A DNA stretch of 57,022 bases, from positions 1-57,022 of the forward strand of contig JAJPIM010000042.1 in the NCBI GenBank assembly GCA_021324775.1, in the 5' to 3' direction. Shown piece after piece: positions 42,154 to 52,500 of this stretch (positions are counted from its first letter, which is position 1; each line of letters starts with the position of its first letter). The notes beneath the pieces are model-generated. The model did not search any database. It was not told the DNA's origin and was given only the letters and a program-made list of their open reading frames with translations. Source of the DNA: Gemmatimonadota bacterium (GTDB taxonomy: Bacteria > Gemmatimonadota > Gemmatimonadetes > Gemmatimonadales > Gemmatimonadaceae). Position numbers and translations under genes: made by a program.

Positions 42154-43404
42154 ATGAGCCGGACAGTGGTCGTCGGCGGGGGCGTGATCGGCCTCGCGTG
42201 CGCCTATGCGCTCCGCAAACAGGGCGAAGAGGTCACGGTCGTTGATGCCGCCGAGCCAGGGGCCGGATGCTCGAAGGGGAACGCCGGGTGGATCGTACCG
42301 ACACTGGCCGAGCCGCTGCCGACACCGGGGCTGACGTGGATATCGATGCTCTGGCTCCTCAGGCGCGACAGCCCGCTGCACATCGATCCGCGCGCCGTGC
42401 TCGGGCTCGCCCCCTGGCTCTGGACATTCTGGCGCCACTGCAACGCGGACGACTTCCGATCCGGACGGCGAGCCTGGGAGATCGTCGCGACCAACGTGAT
42501 GGAATCCTTCGACGCGCTGGCCGCCGACGGTGTGACCCTCGAGATGCACCGCGCCGGATTGCTGTTCGTGTTCCTTCGAGAGTCCGCGATGCGGGCGATG
42601 CTGCACGAGGCCGGTGACGGCCCAGCTCCCCATGGGACCGAGCCCCGCATTTTCACGGGGAATGAGCTTCGTGAGTTCGAGCCGTCGGTCTCGGACGCCG
42701 TGACTGCCGGGATGTGGATCGAGCAGGAACGCCACGTGCGTCCCGAGACGCTGTGCGGCGGTCTGGCACAATGGCTTACAGCACACGGCGTCGAGATACG
42801 CGCCGGCGGAGCGGTGACCGGCGGGCACCTCGACGGCAGGACCCTCAGGGCCGTTCGCACGACGCACGGCGACGTCGCCGGGGACCGGTTTCTGATTGCG
42901 GCCGGTGCGCGATCGGGGCTCGTAAGCGAGGCGATCGCCGGAGTGCCGCTCCCGATTCAGGCCGGCAAGGGCTACAGTATCACCGTTCCGGCCAGCAAGT
43001 CCCGGTATCGGCGCCCGCTCTATCTCGAGGAGGCAAGGCTCGCCGTCACACCATTCGAGGGCGGATACCGATTCGCCGGCACTATGGAACTGTCCGGCAT
43101 CAACGAGCGGCTGGTCTCCGATCGCATCTCCGCCATCCGCCAGTCGGCGCAGCGGTATCTCACACTCTCGGCCGGGGAAATGACCGGGATTGAGTGGGTC
43201 GGCATGCGGCCGCTCGCTCCGGACGGATTGCCGGTCATGGGGCCAATACCCGGCCGGCCCAATGTCTTCGTCGCCACGGGGCACGGGATGCTGGGCGTGA
43301 CGACCGCGTTGACGACGGCACGACTGATGGCCGACCTCATCGTGCGCGGCAGCACGTCCGTCAGCCTCTCGGCACTCGATCCGGGCCGGTTCGCGTCGCG
43401 ATGA
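42154..43404 (+). CDS. D-amino acid dehydrogenase (DadA)-like FAD oxidoreductase
   Basis: 416 residues of the DAO superfamily. The FAD motif is at the N-terminus (VVVGGGVIGLACAYALRKQG, then GCSKGNAGWIVPTLAEPLPT, the DadA-specific loop). The substrate half includes IQAGKGYSITVPASK and EWVGMRPLAPDGLPVMGPIP with ATGHGMLGVTTALTTA, all DadA hallmarks. It oxidises D-amino acids to 2-oxo acids and passes electrons to the quinone pool. GGGAGG precedes the ATG. It sits between the M19 peptidase and the carrier, so it probably acts on D-residues the peptidase releases. Confidence 0.9.
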   Translation: MSRTVVVGGGVIGLACAYALRKQGEEVTVVDAAEPGAGCSKGNAGWIVPTLAEPLPTPGLTWISMLWLLRRDSPLHIDPRAVLGLAPWLWTFWRHCNADDFRSGRRAWEIVATNVMESFDALAADGVTLEMHRAGLLFVFLRESAMRAMLHEAGDGPAPHGTEPRIFTGNELREFEPSVSDAVTAGMWIEQERHVRPETLCGGLAQWLTAHGVEIRAGGAVTGGHLDGRTLRAVRTTHGDVAGDRFLIAAGARSGLVSEAIAGVPLPIQAGKGYSITVPASKSRYRRPLYLEEARLAVTPFEGGYRFAGTMELSGINERLVSDRISAIRQSAQRYLTLSAGEMTGIEWVGMRPLAPDGLPVMGPIPGRPNVFVATGHGMLGVTTALTTARLMADLIVRGSTSVSLSALDPGRFASR

Positions 43405-43416
43405 TCGCTGGCGCCG

Positions 43417-44715
43417 ATGGCCGCTGACGCCGCGGAGCAGGGAAAAACCAACACCAGCCTCTTCGCGCTGCTGTGCCTGATCAACCTGCTCAATTATGTC
43501 GATCGTCAGGCCGTGACCGGCCTGCTCGAACCGATTCGCCGCGATCTGCGTGCCACCGACGCGCAGATGGGTCTCGTCGGTCTCGCGTTTCTGCTGACCT
43601 ATACCATATTGCCGCCGGTCTTCGGCTGGCTCGGCGACCGCTTCGCGCGCACCCGCATCATCAGCGGAAGCGTCGGGTTCTGGAGCATCGCGACCGCGTG
43701 CACCGGATTGGTGAACGGGATCCTGCCGCTGGCGGCGCTTCGGGCTGCGGTTGGCGTGGGCGAGGCCTCGTATATGGCCAACTCGCCAAGCCTGATTCTC
43801 GACCTGGTGACGCCGCCCAAACGTGGGCGTGCCATGTCGCTCTTCTACACGGCGTCGCCCGTCGGTGCGGCGCTCGGCGTGGCGCTGGGCGGGGCCCTCT
43901 GGCCTCATTTCGGCTGGCGTGGCGCCTGCGTGATCGTCGGCCTGCCGGGCCTCGTGGCCGCGGTGCTGATCGGCCGCTCCCGCGAGCCGCGGCGCGGACA
44001 GCACGATCCTGATGTCGCCACGCCGGTCCGGCGCGGATTCACTGCGACGATCGGCTACCTGGCGCGGAACCGCCTCTACGTGCTCCTGGTCCTCGGATAC
44101 GGTGGCCTGGTCTTCACGCAGAACGCCATCGAATTCTGGCTGCCGACCGTGTTGCAGCGCGACAAGCACGTGCCGATCAGCGAGGCCAACGCGACCTACG
44201 GCGCCGTCGTGTTGGCCGCGGGGATCATGGGTCCCTTGATCGGCGCGGGCCTCGCCGACCGCATGCGACGGACGAACGCGCGCGCGTACTTCCACGTGGC
44301 GGCACTCGCGGCGCTGCTGGTGACCGTGCCACTGGCTGGCCTCATGGCCAGCATGAGCCGGCTGCCCGTGTTCGCGAGCGTCTTCGCCCAGGCGTTCCTC
44401 GGGAATGCGTCGATCGGCATCATCATCACGCTCATCGTCGCGACGGTCGTCCCGGAGCTTCGGGCGACGGCGACGGCGGTCGCTCTCACAAGCGTGCACC
44501 TCATGGGGGATGTCATCTCCCAGCCGCTCGTGGGGAAGGTCTCGGACGTACTCGGACGGCTGCGTCCCTCGGCAGCAGTCTGGACTCTCTTGCAGCCCTT
44601 CGGTGTGATGCCCGACGAGCATCTCGTCGTCGCGCTGATCGCCGTCACGATCCCCGGGGCGCTAGTGACCGCCGCGCTGTTCAGGCGCGCCGCGCGCGCG
44701 GCTCCGGCTGAGTAG
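43417..44715 (+). CDS. MFS transporter (spinster/ACS-like)
   Basis: 432 residues, 12 membrane helices. LLCLINLLNYVDRQAVTGLL at helix 1 and PPVFGWLGDRFARTRIISGS (the A-motif between helices 2 and 3) define the family; RAAVGVGEASYMANSPSLIL is the helix 4/5 signature of spinster-like carriers. Downstream are SPVGAALGVALGGALWPHFG and ISQPLVGKVSDVLGRL. The gene lies 12 bases after the dadA-like gene. Given the context it may take up D-amino acids or D-residue peptides, which is inference. Confidence 0.9.
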   Translation: MAADAAEQGKTNTSLFALLCLINLLNYVDRQAVTGLLEPIRRDLRATDAQMGLVGLAFLLTYTILPPVFGWLGDRFARTRIISGSVGFWSIATACTGLVNGILPLAALRAAVGVGEASYMANSPSLILDLVTPPKRGRAMSLFYTASPVGAALGVALGGALWPHFGWRGACVIVGLPGLVAAVLIGRSREPRRGQHDPDVATPVRRGFTATIGYLARNRLYVLLVLGYGGLVFTQNAIEFWLPTVLQRDKHVPISEANATYGAVVLAAGIMGPLIGAGLADRMRRTNARAYFHVAALAALLVTVPLAGLMASMSRLPVFASVFAQAFLGNASIGIIITLIVATVVPELRATATAVALTSVHLMGDVISQPLVGKVSDVLGRLRPSAAVWTLLQPFGVMPDEHLVVALIAVTIPGALVTAALFRRAARAAPAE

Positions 44716-44851
44716 CCGGCCGCAACGTCCCGCGGACCGGCACGGTTCCTAGCGCGCTCATGCGCGGCCGGCCGGATGATCGGTTGCGGGCATCCGTCGC
44801 CTCTCGCAACTTGAAGCGAGACGACGCCATCACTCCGTCTTGGGGGGCCTC

Positions 44852-45127
44852 ATGTCGCACAAGAAGCAGAAAAAACAGGTAAAGCCACACGACCCGAACA
44901 CGTTCGCCGATCTGTTCGCGGAGGACCTCGCACGCGATTCGTCAGGCAAGCGATCCACCTCCATGGAAGGGCTGGTCGAGGACGATGCGAAGCCGGTCCC
45001 CGGACCTGTCGAGGAGGAGTATCTGGCCGACCCGGAACCGCACCGGCAGCACAGCCGGAAGGGACAGGCCGAAAGCCCGCGCGAGGCGACGCCCAACCAG
45101 CCGGAGCACAAGAAGCGCAAGCGCTAG
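44852..45127 (+). CDS. Small highly charged protein, function unknown
   Basis: 91 residues from the ATG at 44852 (GGGGGG 4 bases upstream): MSHKKQKKQVKPHDPNTFAD, then LFAEDLARDSSGKRSTSMEG and a Glu/Pro-rich second half ending EHKKRKR. Low complexity, no membrane segment and no recognised family. Codon usage and the ribosome site support expression. It may bind nucleic acid through its basic ends, but this is a guess. Confidence 0.5.
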   Translation: MSHKKQKKQVKPHDPNTFADLFAEDLARDSSGKRSTSMEGLVEDDAKPVPGPVEEEYLADPEPHRQHSRKGQAESPREATPNQPEHKKRKR

Positions 45128-45223
45128 CTCCGCGCGGTGGCCGGCGGGTGTTACCGGTGGCCATCAGAGGCGTCACCCCGGTACTGTCGTTACACTCACC
45201 GCCCAGACCGGGCCGCGTAGCGA

Positions 45224-46726
45224 ATGCATCGGTACCACAATCTGCGGCTGCGTACGAAAGTGGGCGCCGCTCTGGTCTGCCTTGTCGCCGTGATGGCGAT
45301 CGACGCCATCTTCGTGAATCGCGCGATGGCGGCGCAGCACTGGGCGCAGGCGCAGACAATAATGAATGTGGGCGTCGCCGCCGCGCTGGCGGTGGCGCTC
45401 ATGAGCTGGTGGCTGATCGTCCAGAGCGTTGCGTGGCCTGTTCGCGAGCTCACGGACAAGATGGAGCGGCTGGCCCTCGGTGATGTCGACGTCGAGGTGT
45501 GGATTACCTCCTCGGATGATTTCGGCGTCCTGGCCCGGGCGCTCGAGCGGATCATCGAATCCCAGAAGAACATCGCGCGCGCGGTGACCATCCTCGCCGG
45601 CGGCGAGGTCGGGCAGATCGTGATCCCGCGCAGCGATCACGATGCCACCGGTGTCGCGGTCGCCAACCTCCAGGACACGGTGCGGAGTCTGCTGGCGACG
45701 ATGGCCGGTCTCATCGCCGCCGCGAAGGCGGGGCGCTTTGGCGAGCGGGCCGAGGCCACAAAATACCGGGGCGCGTTTCACGACGTCGTGCAGGGGATGA
45801 ACGACACCCTCGACACCGTGCTACGCCCGCTCATGGAAGCCTCGACGGTGCTGACGCGCGCCGCACAGCGCGACGTCCGCGCGCGAATGCTGAATACGTA
45901 TACTGGCGAGATGGCGCAGTTCCAGATCACGCTCAACGCCGCCGTGCACAATCTCGACGAAGCGCTGCTGCAGATGAGCGGATCCGCCGATCAGGTGGCG
46001 GCGGCATCGGATCAGATCCGGACCGGCAGCGAAGCGCTGGCCGGCGGAGCCGGCGAGCAGGCGTCCGCCGTGGCATCCGTCTTCGAGGAGCTGAAGCGGC
46101 TTGCGACGGACATCCAGGACAATGCCGCACATGCCAACGCGGTTCGCGGGGCAGGGTTCACAGGCTCAGGACCCGTTCGGACGACGGCGGGGATGCGGGA
46201 GCTTACCGAAGCCATGCGCCAGATCGAGGCGTCGTCGGCCGCCATCGCCGGGATCGTCCACGCGATGGACGACGTCGCCACCCAGACCAACGTGCTCGCG
46301 CTCAACGCGGCCATCGAGGCGGCCCGCGCGGGCGAGTATGGCCTCGGCTTCGCGGTCGTCGCGCAGGAAGTGCGCAATCTGTCCGCACGCAGCGCCGAAG
46401 CCGCGCGGAGCACGGCGCGGTTGATCGAGGAGGCCAGGCGGAGTGCGCTCAGCGGATCGGCGATTGCGCAGCAGGTGACGACGGTCATGGACGTCATCGC
46501 GGAATCGAGCGACCGGCAGCGCGAAGGCGTCGAGGTGATTCGCGTCGCCCTCGAGCAGCTCAGTCACGCGACCCAGAACATCGCTGCGAGTTCCGAAGAG
46601 TCAGCGGCCGCCGCGCAGGAGTTGCAAAGCCAGGCCGAGGAGATGCGTGGGCTTGTGGGGCAATTCCGTCTGACCCGGCAGGGCGATACCGATCAGTCCG
46701 CCGAGGAGACACAGCAGGCAGCCTGA
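45224..46726 (+). CDS. Methyl-accepting chemotaxis protein without a periplasmic sensor domain
   Basis: 500 residues. Two membrane helices lie close together (residues about 12-32 and 44-66) with only about 12 residues between, so no external sensing domain. A HAMP linker follows ([20 protein letters not shown]), then a second HAMP-like/helical part and the signalling coiled coil. The hairpin tip is [20 protein letters not shown] with [20 protein letters not shown], the canonical contact to CheA/CheW. It has no CheR-binding pentapeptide at the end (EETQQAA). No other che gene is nearby, so it would feed a chemotaxis pathway encoded elsewhere, sensing membrane or cytoplasmic state. Confidence 0.93.
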   Translation: MHRYHNLRLRTKVGAALVCLVAVMAIDAIFVNRAMAAQHWAQAQTIMNVGVAAALAVALMSWWLIVQSVAWPVRELTDKMERLALGDVDVEVWITSSDDFGVLARALERIIESQKNIARAVTILAGGEVGQIVIPRSDHDATGVAVANLQDTVRSLLATMAGLIAAAKAGRFGERAEATKYRGAFHDVVQGMNDTLDTVLRPLMEASTVLTRAAQRDVRARMLNTYTGEMAQFQITLNAAVHNLDEALLQMSGSADQVAAASDQIRTGSEALAGGAGEQASAVASVFEELKRLATDIQDNAAHANAVRGAGFTGSGPVRTTAGMRELTEAMRQIEASSAAIAGIVHAMDDVATQTNVLALNAAIEAARAGEYGLGFAVVAQEVRNLSARSAEAARSTARLIEEARRSALSGSAIAQQVTTVMDVIAESSDRQREGVEVIRVALEQLSHATQNIAASSEESAAAAQELQSQAEEMRGLVGQFRLTRQGDTDQSAEETQQAA

Positions 46727-46761
46727 CCGGGTGGCGAGGCAGGCGCGCACACGTCGGTTAC

Positions 46762-47634
46762 TTAACTGGCCGCCAGTTTCTTCTGCGCGAGCGGGCGTGC
46801 GAACGCGTTGGGTGGATTGTGATTGTCGAGCGTGAGTACCTTGCGGTAATACATCATGGCTTGTGCCTTATCGCCTGACCGCTCATAGGCTTGCGCGATG
46901 AGAGCCAGAATGAAGGGATCCTTCTGATCGGCGCGCTGCAACTCGGCGATGGCGGTCTTGGCGTCACCGGTATACAGGGCGACGTAGCCAGTGAGATAGG
47001 GGTAGAACCGCGCCTGGTCCGGGATCTTGCCCTTGTCGAGGATCGCCTTCGCGGCAGCGACATGCTGCATCGCGTCGGCGCGGTCTCCGCGTCTCGCGGC
47101 GACGCGTGCCTGGGCATGCTCCCACCGGAAATCCCACAGGTCGTGCGCGGAGTCGGGGAGGTTCGGTATGTGGAGCGCGGCGTCGTGGCCAGCACGGTAG
47201 GTGTCCAGGGCCTGGCCCGCGTCGCCGCATTCGAGCAGGATCCTGGCGAGTTCGTTGTCCACATCGGCGGCGGTATTGAAGTCATGGGCCGCTATCGCCG
47301 CGGCGATCAGTTGATGCTCCACCGTCGTGACGCCCTTCACGTCGCAGGTGAAGGCATACGACACGGCTAGTGTCCGTCGCGCGCGTGCCTTCGCGGAGTC
47401 GGCCGATTCGAGATCGATGGCTTTCATCAGGTCCGTCCGAGCGGCCTCGTATTTCCCGTCGAGGTCCAACGCGGCGGCCGACTTGATGAGGGCCGCACCT
47501 TCGGATGACTGCGCGAGCGCCGGGGTCCCGATGGAGACGGCAGCCAGAACGGCGCAGATGCAGCAGCACTGGTGATGCGACCAGCGGCGCGAACGCCAGA
47601 ACGTGGAGCCGCGTATCGGTGAGAGTGATGGCAT
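46762..47634 (-). CDS. Exported TPR-like protein
   Basis: 290 residues. A signal peptide with Cys-rich h-region (HHQCCCICAVLAAVSIGTPALA) is followed by TPR-like helices: ALIKSAAALDLDGKYEAART, SADSAKARARRTLAVSYAFT, FNTAADVDNELARILLECGD and LALIAQAYERSGDKAQAMMY. No catalytic motif. Divergent from tolC. It probably binds a partner in the periplasm. Confidence 0.75.
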   Translation of the reverse strand: MPSLSPIRGSTFWRSRRWSHHQCCCICAVLAAVSIGTPALAQSSEGAALIKSAAALDLDGKYEAARTDLMKAIDLESADSAKARARRTLAVSYAFTCDVKGVTTVEHQLIAAAIAAHDFNTAADVDNELARILLECGDAGQALDTYRAGHDAALHIPNLPDSAHDLWDFRWEHAQARVAARRGDRADAMQHVAAAKAILDKGKIPDQARFYPYLTGYVALYTGDAKTAIAELQRADQKDPFILALIAQAYERSGDKAQAMMYYRKVLTLDNHNPPNAFARPLAQKKLAAS

Positions 47635-47790
47635 AGCGTGCTAGTTACATCGGACACATGAGGTCGGCAAGCTCAACGGTCTCGGGTCTGGTTTGCCTGG
47701 CCGCAAGCGGTGGGCCCTCCGCGCGCGAACGTTTTGCGCGCGCACAGCCCCCGCCATCTGGCGCGATGCTTGCCGGCAGCGGGGCGGGGA

Positions 47791-49419
47791 ATGGAGTGGA
47801 TGCCGAGATGTGCCCGGGTCGTCGCGATATATGCGTTTCCCGTCGTCGCGGGCGTGACGACGGGAGTGTGTTGCGCATCGCGGGTGCTGGCACAAACCCC
47901 CGTAGTGCCGCCGGCGCCGCCGGGTAACCCACTTCCCCCGCTCACGGCGGCCGAGAGGGCGGACGCGGCGGCGCTGGCGTCCGATTCCGCGATTGCCAGC
48001 ACGGACACGATCCGGTTCACCGCCGATACGACCCTGCGTCTGGGTGACGCAATCGCGTTGGCGCTGCGCGTGAACCCGGCAGCCGCCGCAGCGACCGCCG
48101 GCGTTCGGATCGCCCGGGCCAATCAGCGGGTCGCGACCGGCGAGTTTCTGCCGACGCTGTCGGTGACGTCGAGTATTCTCCACAATGGAACGCCATCGCT
48201 GGACGGACTCTCGACGGCCGGCGCGGTGACCGGCACCGAACCCAACGCGACGACGGGCCCAGTGACGGCATCAGATGCCGCGTTACACAGCATCGCCAGC
48301 GCGAGCCGCCCGACGGTGTTGGGCGGGGCGCCTAGCCCGTCGCTCGGGCCCCTTCAATCCGGCGCGGGCTCGGGAGCCCCGGCGTCGGCCGGTGCCGGAT
48401 CGCCGAATTACTTCAACGGATACGCCCAGGCCTTCGCGGCCTGGGACGTGTTCACGGCCGGCCGGCGCAACGCCGATCTCCGGTTCGGCCGGGCACTCGA
48501 GCGCAGCGCCGAATCCTCGCGGATCGAACAGAACTTCTTCGTCATCGCGGCCGTGAAGACCGCCTTCTACAATGTGCTCCGAGCGGAAGATCTGGAGGCG
48601 GTAGCCCGGGTCGAGATCGCGCGCGCCCAGCAAGACCTCCAGGCCGCGCGGCACCGGCGCGACGTCGGCACGGCGACGACCGCCGACGTGCTGCAGTTCC
48701 AGCTCGATCTGGCGACTGCGCTGCAGGCACTGATTCAGGCGAGGATCAACCGCCGGACCAACGCGTATGAACTGGGCCGGTTGGCGGGGATCGACGGCGC
48801 GGCCGAGGCTCTGCGCGAGGGAACGTACGACCCTACGCCGCTCAGCCTCCCGGACTCCGCCATCGTGACGCTCGCCGTGCGCGAGGCGCCGGCCCTGCTG
48901 GCGGCTCGCGATTCATCGCGCGCCGCCGACGCGGCACTTGCGGCCGCACGCACCCAGTACGTCCCCACGCTGACACTCGGCGGCAGCTATACGTGGGTGT
49001 ACACGCCGGCTACGAACGGTAATCTGGTCCCCGGCTGGGCCGTCGACCTGGGCACCAGTTTCCCGATCTTCAATGGGTTCCTGCGCGAGGCCAGCGTGGA
49101 GCGGGCGTCCGCCGCGTCCTACGCCGCGACGTATGCGGCGCGCGATGCCGAGCGTAACGCACGCTCCCAGGCGCACGCACTGCTCGGAGCGGTCGGCCTG
49201 GCGCTGGAGGAGGTGACGATCACCCGTGGATCGGTGGTCGTCGCGACCGAGAACTACCGGGTGGTCAGCTCGCGCTACAGCGTCGGGGTCGCGACCGTCC
49301 TGGATCTGTCGGTAGCCGAGCAAACCCTCGCGACCGCCGAGCAGCAACTCGTGAACGCCAGGTACGACTATCAGCTTGCGCGAGCCGACCTGCAGTCGCT
49401 CATTGGGCGGGACGTGTGA
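47791..49419 (+). CDS. TolC-family outer-membrane efflux protein
   Basis: 542 residues from the ATG at 47791 (GGGGCGGGGA upstream; an ATG at 47800 is an alternative). Signal peptide RVVAIYAFPVVAGVTTGVCC. Two TolC repeats are visible, each with a long coiled-coil: RLGDAIALALRVNPAAAAAT and ARANQRVATGEFLPTLSVTS in the first, LPDSAIVTLAVREAPALLAA and LTLGGSYTWVYTP in the second; the second ends with VLDLSVAEQTLATAEQQLVN and LARADLQSLIG. It forms the trimeric exit channel of the following RND pump. Gene order is channel, pump, adaptor. Confidence 0.93.
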   Translation: MEWMPRCARVVAIYAFPVVAGVTTGVCCASRVLAQTPVVPPAPPGNPLPPLTAAERADAAALASDSAIASTDTIRFTADTTLRLGDAIALALRVNPAAAAATAGVRIARANQRVATGEFLPTLSVTSSILHNGTPSLDGLSTAGAVTGTEPNATTGPVTASDAALHSIASASRPTVLGGAPSPSLGPLQSGAGSGAPASAGAGSPNYFNGYAQAFAAWDVFTAGRRNADLRFGRALERSAESSRIEQNFFVIAAVKTAFYNVLRAEDLEAVARVEIARAQQDLQAARHRRDVGTATTADVLQFQLDLATALQALIQARINRRTNAYELGRLAGIDGAAEALREGTYDPTPLSLPDSAIVTLAVREAPALLAARDSSRAADAALAAARTQYVPTLTLGGSYTWVYTPATNGNLVPGWAVDLGTSFPIFNGFLREASVERASAASYAATYAARDAERNARSQAHALLGAVGLALEEVTITRGSVVVATENYRVVSSRYSVGVATVLDLSVAEQTLATAEQQLVNARYDYQLARADLQSLIGRDV

Positions 49420-49423
49420 CGCC

Positions 49424-49459
49424 GCCTGTGACACCGCCTGTGTCAGCGCCGGTGACACC
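49424..49459 (+). repeat. Three imperfect 12-bp tandem repeats after tolC
   Basis: GCCTGTGACACC (49424-49435), GCCTGTGTCAGC (49436-49447) and GCCGGTGACACC (49448-49459) follow the TolC stop. Each contains or inverts TGACAC. The unit may be a slipped-strand expansion or a binding site in the 86-base space before the RND gene. Confidence 0.55.
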
Positions 49460-49505
49460 ACGACGGTATGGATGGCCGCCCAGCCGGATGTGGAGGGCTT
49501 GACCG

Positions 49506-52500
49506 ATGTGGATCGTACGACTGGCGCTTCGGCGCCCCTACACCACGCTGTGCATGGCGCTCCTGATGCTCCTCATTGGCATCGTCGCCTCGGTGTCCAT
49601 GTCGACCGACATTTTCCCGGCGACGAACATTCCGATCGTCTCGGTGGTGTGGTTCTACAACGGCCTGCCGGCCACCCAGATGGCGGGGCGGATCATCACG
49701 ATCAGCGAGCGGGCGTATACCACTGGCGTGGCGGACATCGAGCACCTCGAGTCCGAGTCGCTCGACAACATCGCCGTCATCCGGATCTACATCCAGCCAT
49801 CCGGCAACGTCGCGGCGGCCATCGCTCAAGTCGCGAGTACATCCCAGGCGATTCTGCGGCAGTGTCCGCCCGGTACGACGCCGCCATACGTCATCCAGTA
49901 CAGCGCCACCGACGTGCCGATCCTCGAAGTCGGGATCTCCAGCGAGAGCGCGAACGAACAGGAGCTGAACGACAACGGCAATAATTTCGTCCGGCCGTTC
50001 CTGGTGACGGCTCAGGGCGCGAACCTCCCGCCGGTATTCGGGGGACCGCCGAAGCAGGTCAACGTGGATCTCGATCCCGCACTGCTGGAGGCCAAGGGGC
50101 TCTCTCCGATCGACGTCAGTAACGCCATCAACGTGCAGAACATCATCCTGCCGTCGGGCACCGAAAAGATGGGGACGCGGGAGTATCAGGTCGCCCTCAA
50201 CTCCAGCCCCGACGTCGTAAGCGAGTTGGACGATGCCCCGATCAAGATGGTGAACGGGCAGATGGTGTTCATCCGGGACGTGGCGCACGTCCGCGAGGGG
50301 GCGGGCGTCCAGACGAACATCGTCCGGATCAACGGCCGCCGTGCGGCCTATCTGCAGGTGCTCAAGTTCGGCAGTGCGTCGACGATCGCCGTGGTCAACG
50401 AGGTCAAGAACCTGCTGCCCCTCGCGCAGAACGCCATCCCGAGCGGGATCAAGCTCGGGGTCGTTCAGGATCAGTCCATCTACGTCCGCAATGCCATCAG
50501 TGGCGTGATTCGCGAGGGCGTATCAGCCGCGTGCCTGACGGCCATCATGATTCTGCTGTTCCTCGGCAGTTGGCGCAGTACCGTGATCGTCGCGATCTCG
50601 ATCCCCTTGTCGATCCTGACCTCCCTCATCGCGCTCTGGGCGTTCGGCCAGACCATCAATATCCAATCGCTGGGCGGCCTCGCGCTCGCGGTCGGTATTC
50701 TCGTGGACGATGCGACCGTCGAGATCGAGAACGTCCACCGCAACATGTCGCAAGGGAAGAACCTGCTGCAGTCTATCATCGATGGGGCATCGCAGGTCGC
50801 CGTGCCGGCGATCGTGGCCTCGCTGTCGATATGCATCGTCTTCGTGCCGATCTTCTTCCTGAGCGGGGCGTCCGCCTCGCTGTTCCGGCCGCTCGCGCTG
50901 GCGGTGATTTTCGCAATCCTTGCATCCTATCTCCTCTCGCGCACACTCGTCCCGACGATGGTGCGGTTCATGTTGGACCGCGAGATCGAGATGTACCAGG
51001 GCACGGAGGCCGAGCAGCTCGGGAAGCGCCGGAGCGCGGGGTGGATCTGGCGCGTCAACGCCTATGTCGAGGAGGGGCTCGAGCGATTCCGGCAATGGTA
51101 TGCGGGCCTGTTGGGTGTGGCGCTGGCCCACCGGGGTATCACCCTCGGGCTGGCCGCCGCGTTCGTCGGCGGAAGCATGCTACTCATTCCCGCGATCGGG
51201 GAGGATTTCTTTCCGGCGGTAGATGCCGGTGTCTTTCAACTACACATCCGGGCGCCCGCCGGCACCCGGCTCGAGCAGTCCGAGCTCGTCTTCGGCGCGG
51301 TGGAGCGCGCGATCAAACGGGTGATTCCGCCGGCTGAGATCCAGCTCATGCGCGACAACATCGGCCTCGCGGGCGGCGGCGTGGCGCTGGCTACGGGTGA
51401 TCTCTCCGTCATCGGGCCTGCCGACGGGCAGATCCTCGTGTCGCTCACACCGAAGCACACCCGGCCAACGGAGGTTGACCAGCGCATCGTGCTCGATACG
51501 CTCCAGCGCGAGTTCCCTGAGGAGCAATTCTGGTATCAGCCGGCTGACATCGTGACGCAGGTGCTGAATCAGGGGCTGGCGGCCCCGATCGACGTCCAGA
51601 TTACCGGGCGGCAGACCGACAGTAACTACGCGCTCATCCGGCGGCTCGCCTCCGAGATTCGGAAGGTACCGGGCGCGGCGGATGTGCGCATCAGCCAGGT
51701 CATGGACGAACCGGAGATCTATTTCACCGTGAATCGCGACCGTGCGCAGCAGATGGGGCTGACGCAGTCGAATATCGCCCAATCCCTGCTGGTGTCGCTC
51801 AGCGGAAGCTTCCAGAATGCGCCCAATTTCTGGCTCGACCCGACGAACGGCGTCAATTACACCATTTACGTGCAGACGCCGCAATACCGCCTGCGGTCGC
51901 TCGATGACCTGGCACAGACGCCAGTCACGACGAGTGATGCGACCGGACCGGCTGCGGTGCCGGAGTTGTTCGCGAATCTTGCCACGACGGCCCGGCGCAC
52001 CGTCCCGGCGGTCGTGAACCACTATAACATCCAGCAGGCATTCGATGTCTACGCCCAGCCCGACGGCCGCGACCTCGGTGGCGTCGCGAACGACATCGAC
52101 CAACTGGTTACGCAGATCAAGCCGAAGCTGCCACGCGGGTCGACGATCATGGTGCGCGGGCAGGTGCAGAACATGCGCAGTTCGTTCAACGGCCTCATTG
52201 GTGGAATTCTGGCTGCACTCGTCCTGGTGTTCATCATCCTGATGGTCAACTTCCAGACAGTGCTCGATCCGCTGGTGATCATCATCGCGCTGCCGGGCGC
52301 CGTCGCCGGCGTGCTGTGGGCGCTGTTCGTGACCCACACCACGTTCAACGTCCCGTCGTTGATGGGGATGATCATGGCGCTCGGCGTCGCCACGTCCAAC
52401 AGCGTGCTCCTCATTACGTTCGCCGACGATTCGCGGCGCGGCGGGTTCAATGCACACGATGCCGCGATCGAGGCCGGTGTGACGCGGCTCCGGCCCGTCA

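Noticed and set aside
42136-44622. 828-codon open frame on the minus strand opposite dadA and the MFS gene
   Set aside because: It is antisense to two well-recognised genes in GC-rich DNA, and its translation is Arg/His/Asp-rich with no domain or ribosome site.
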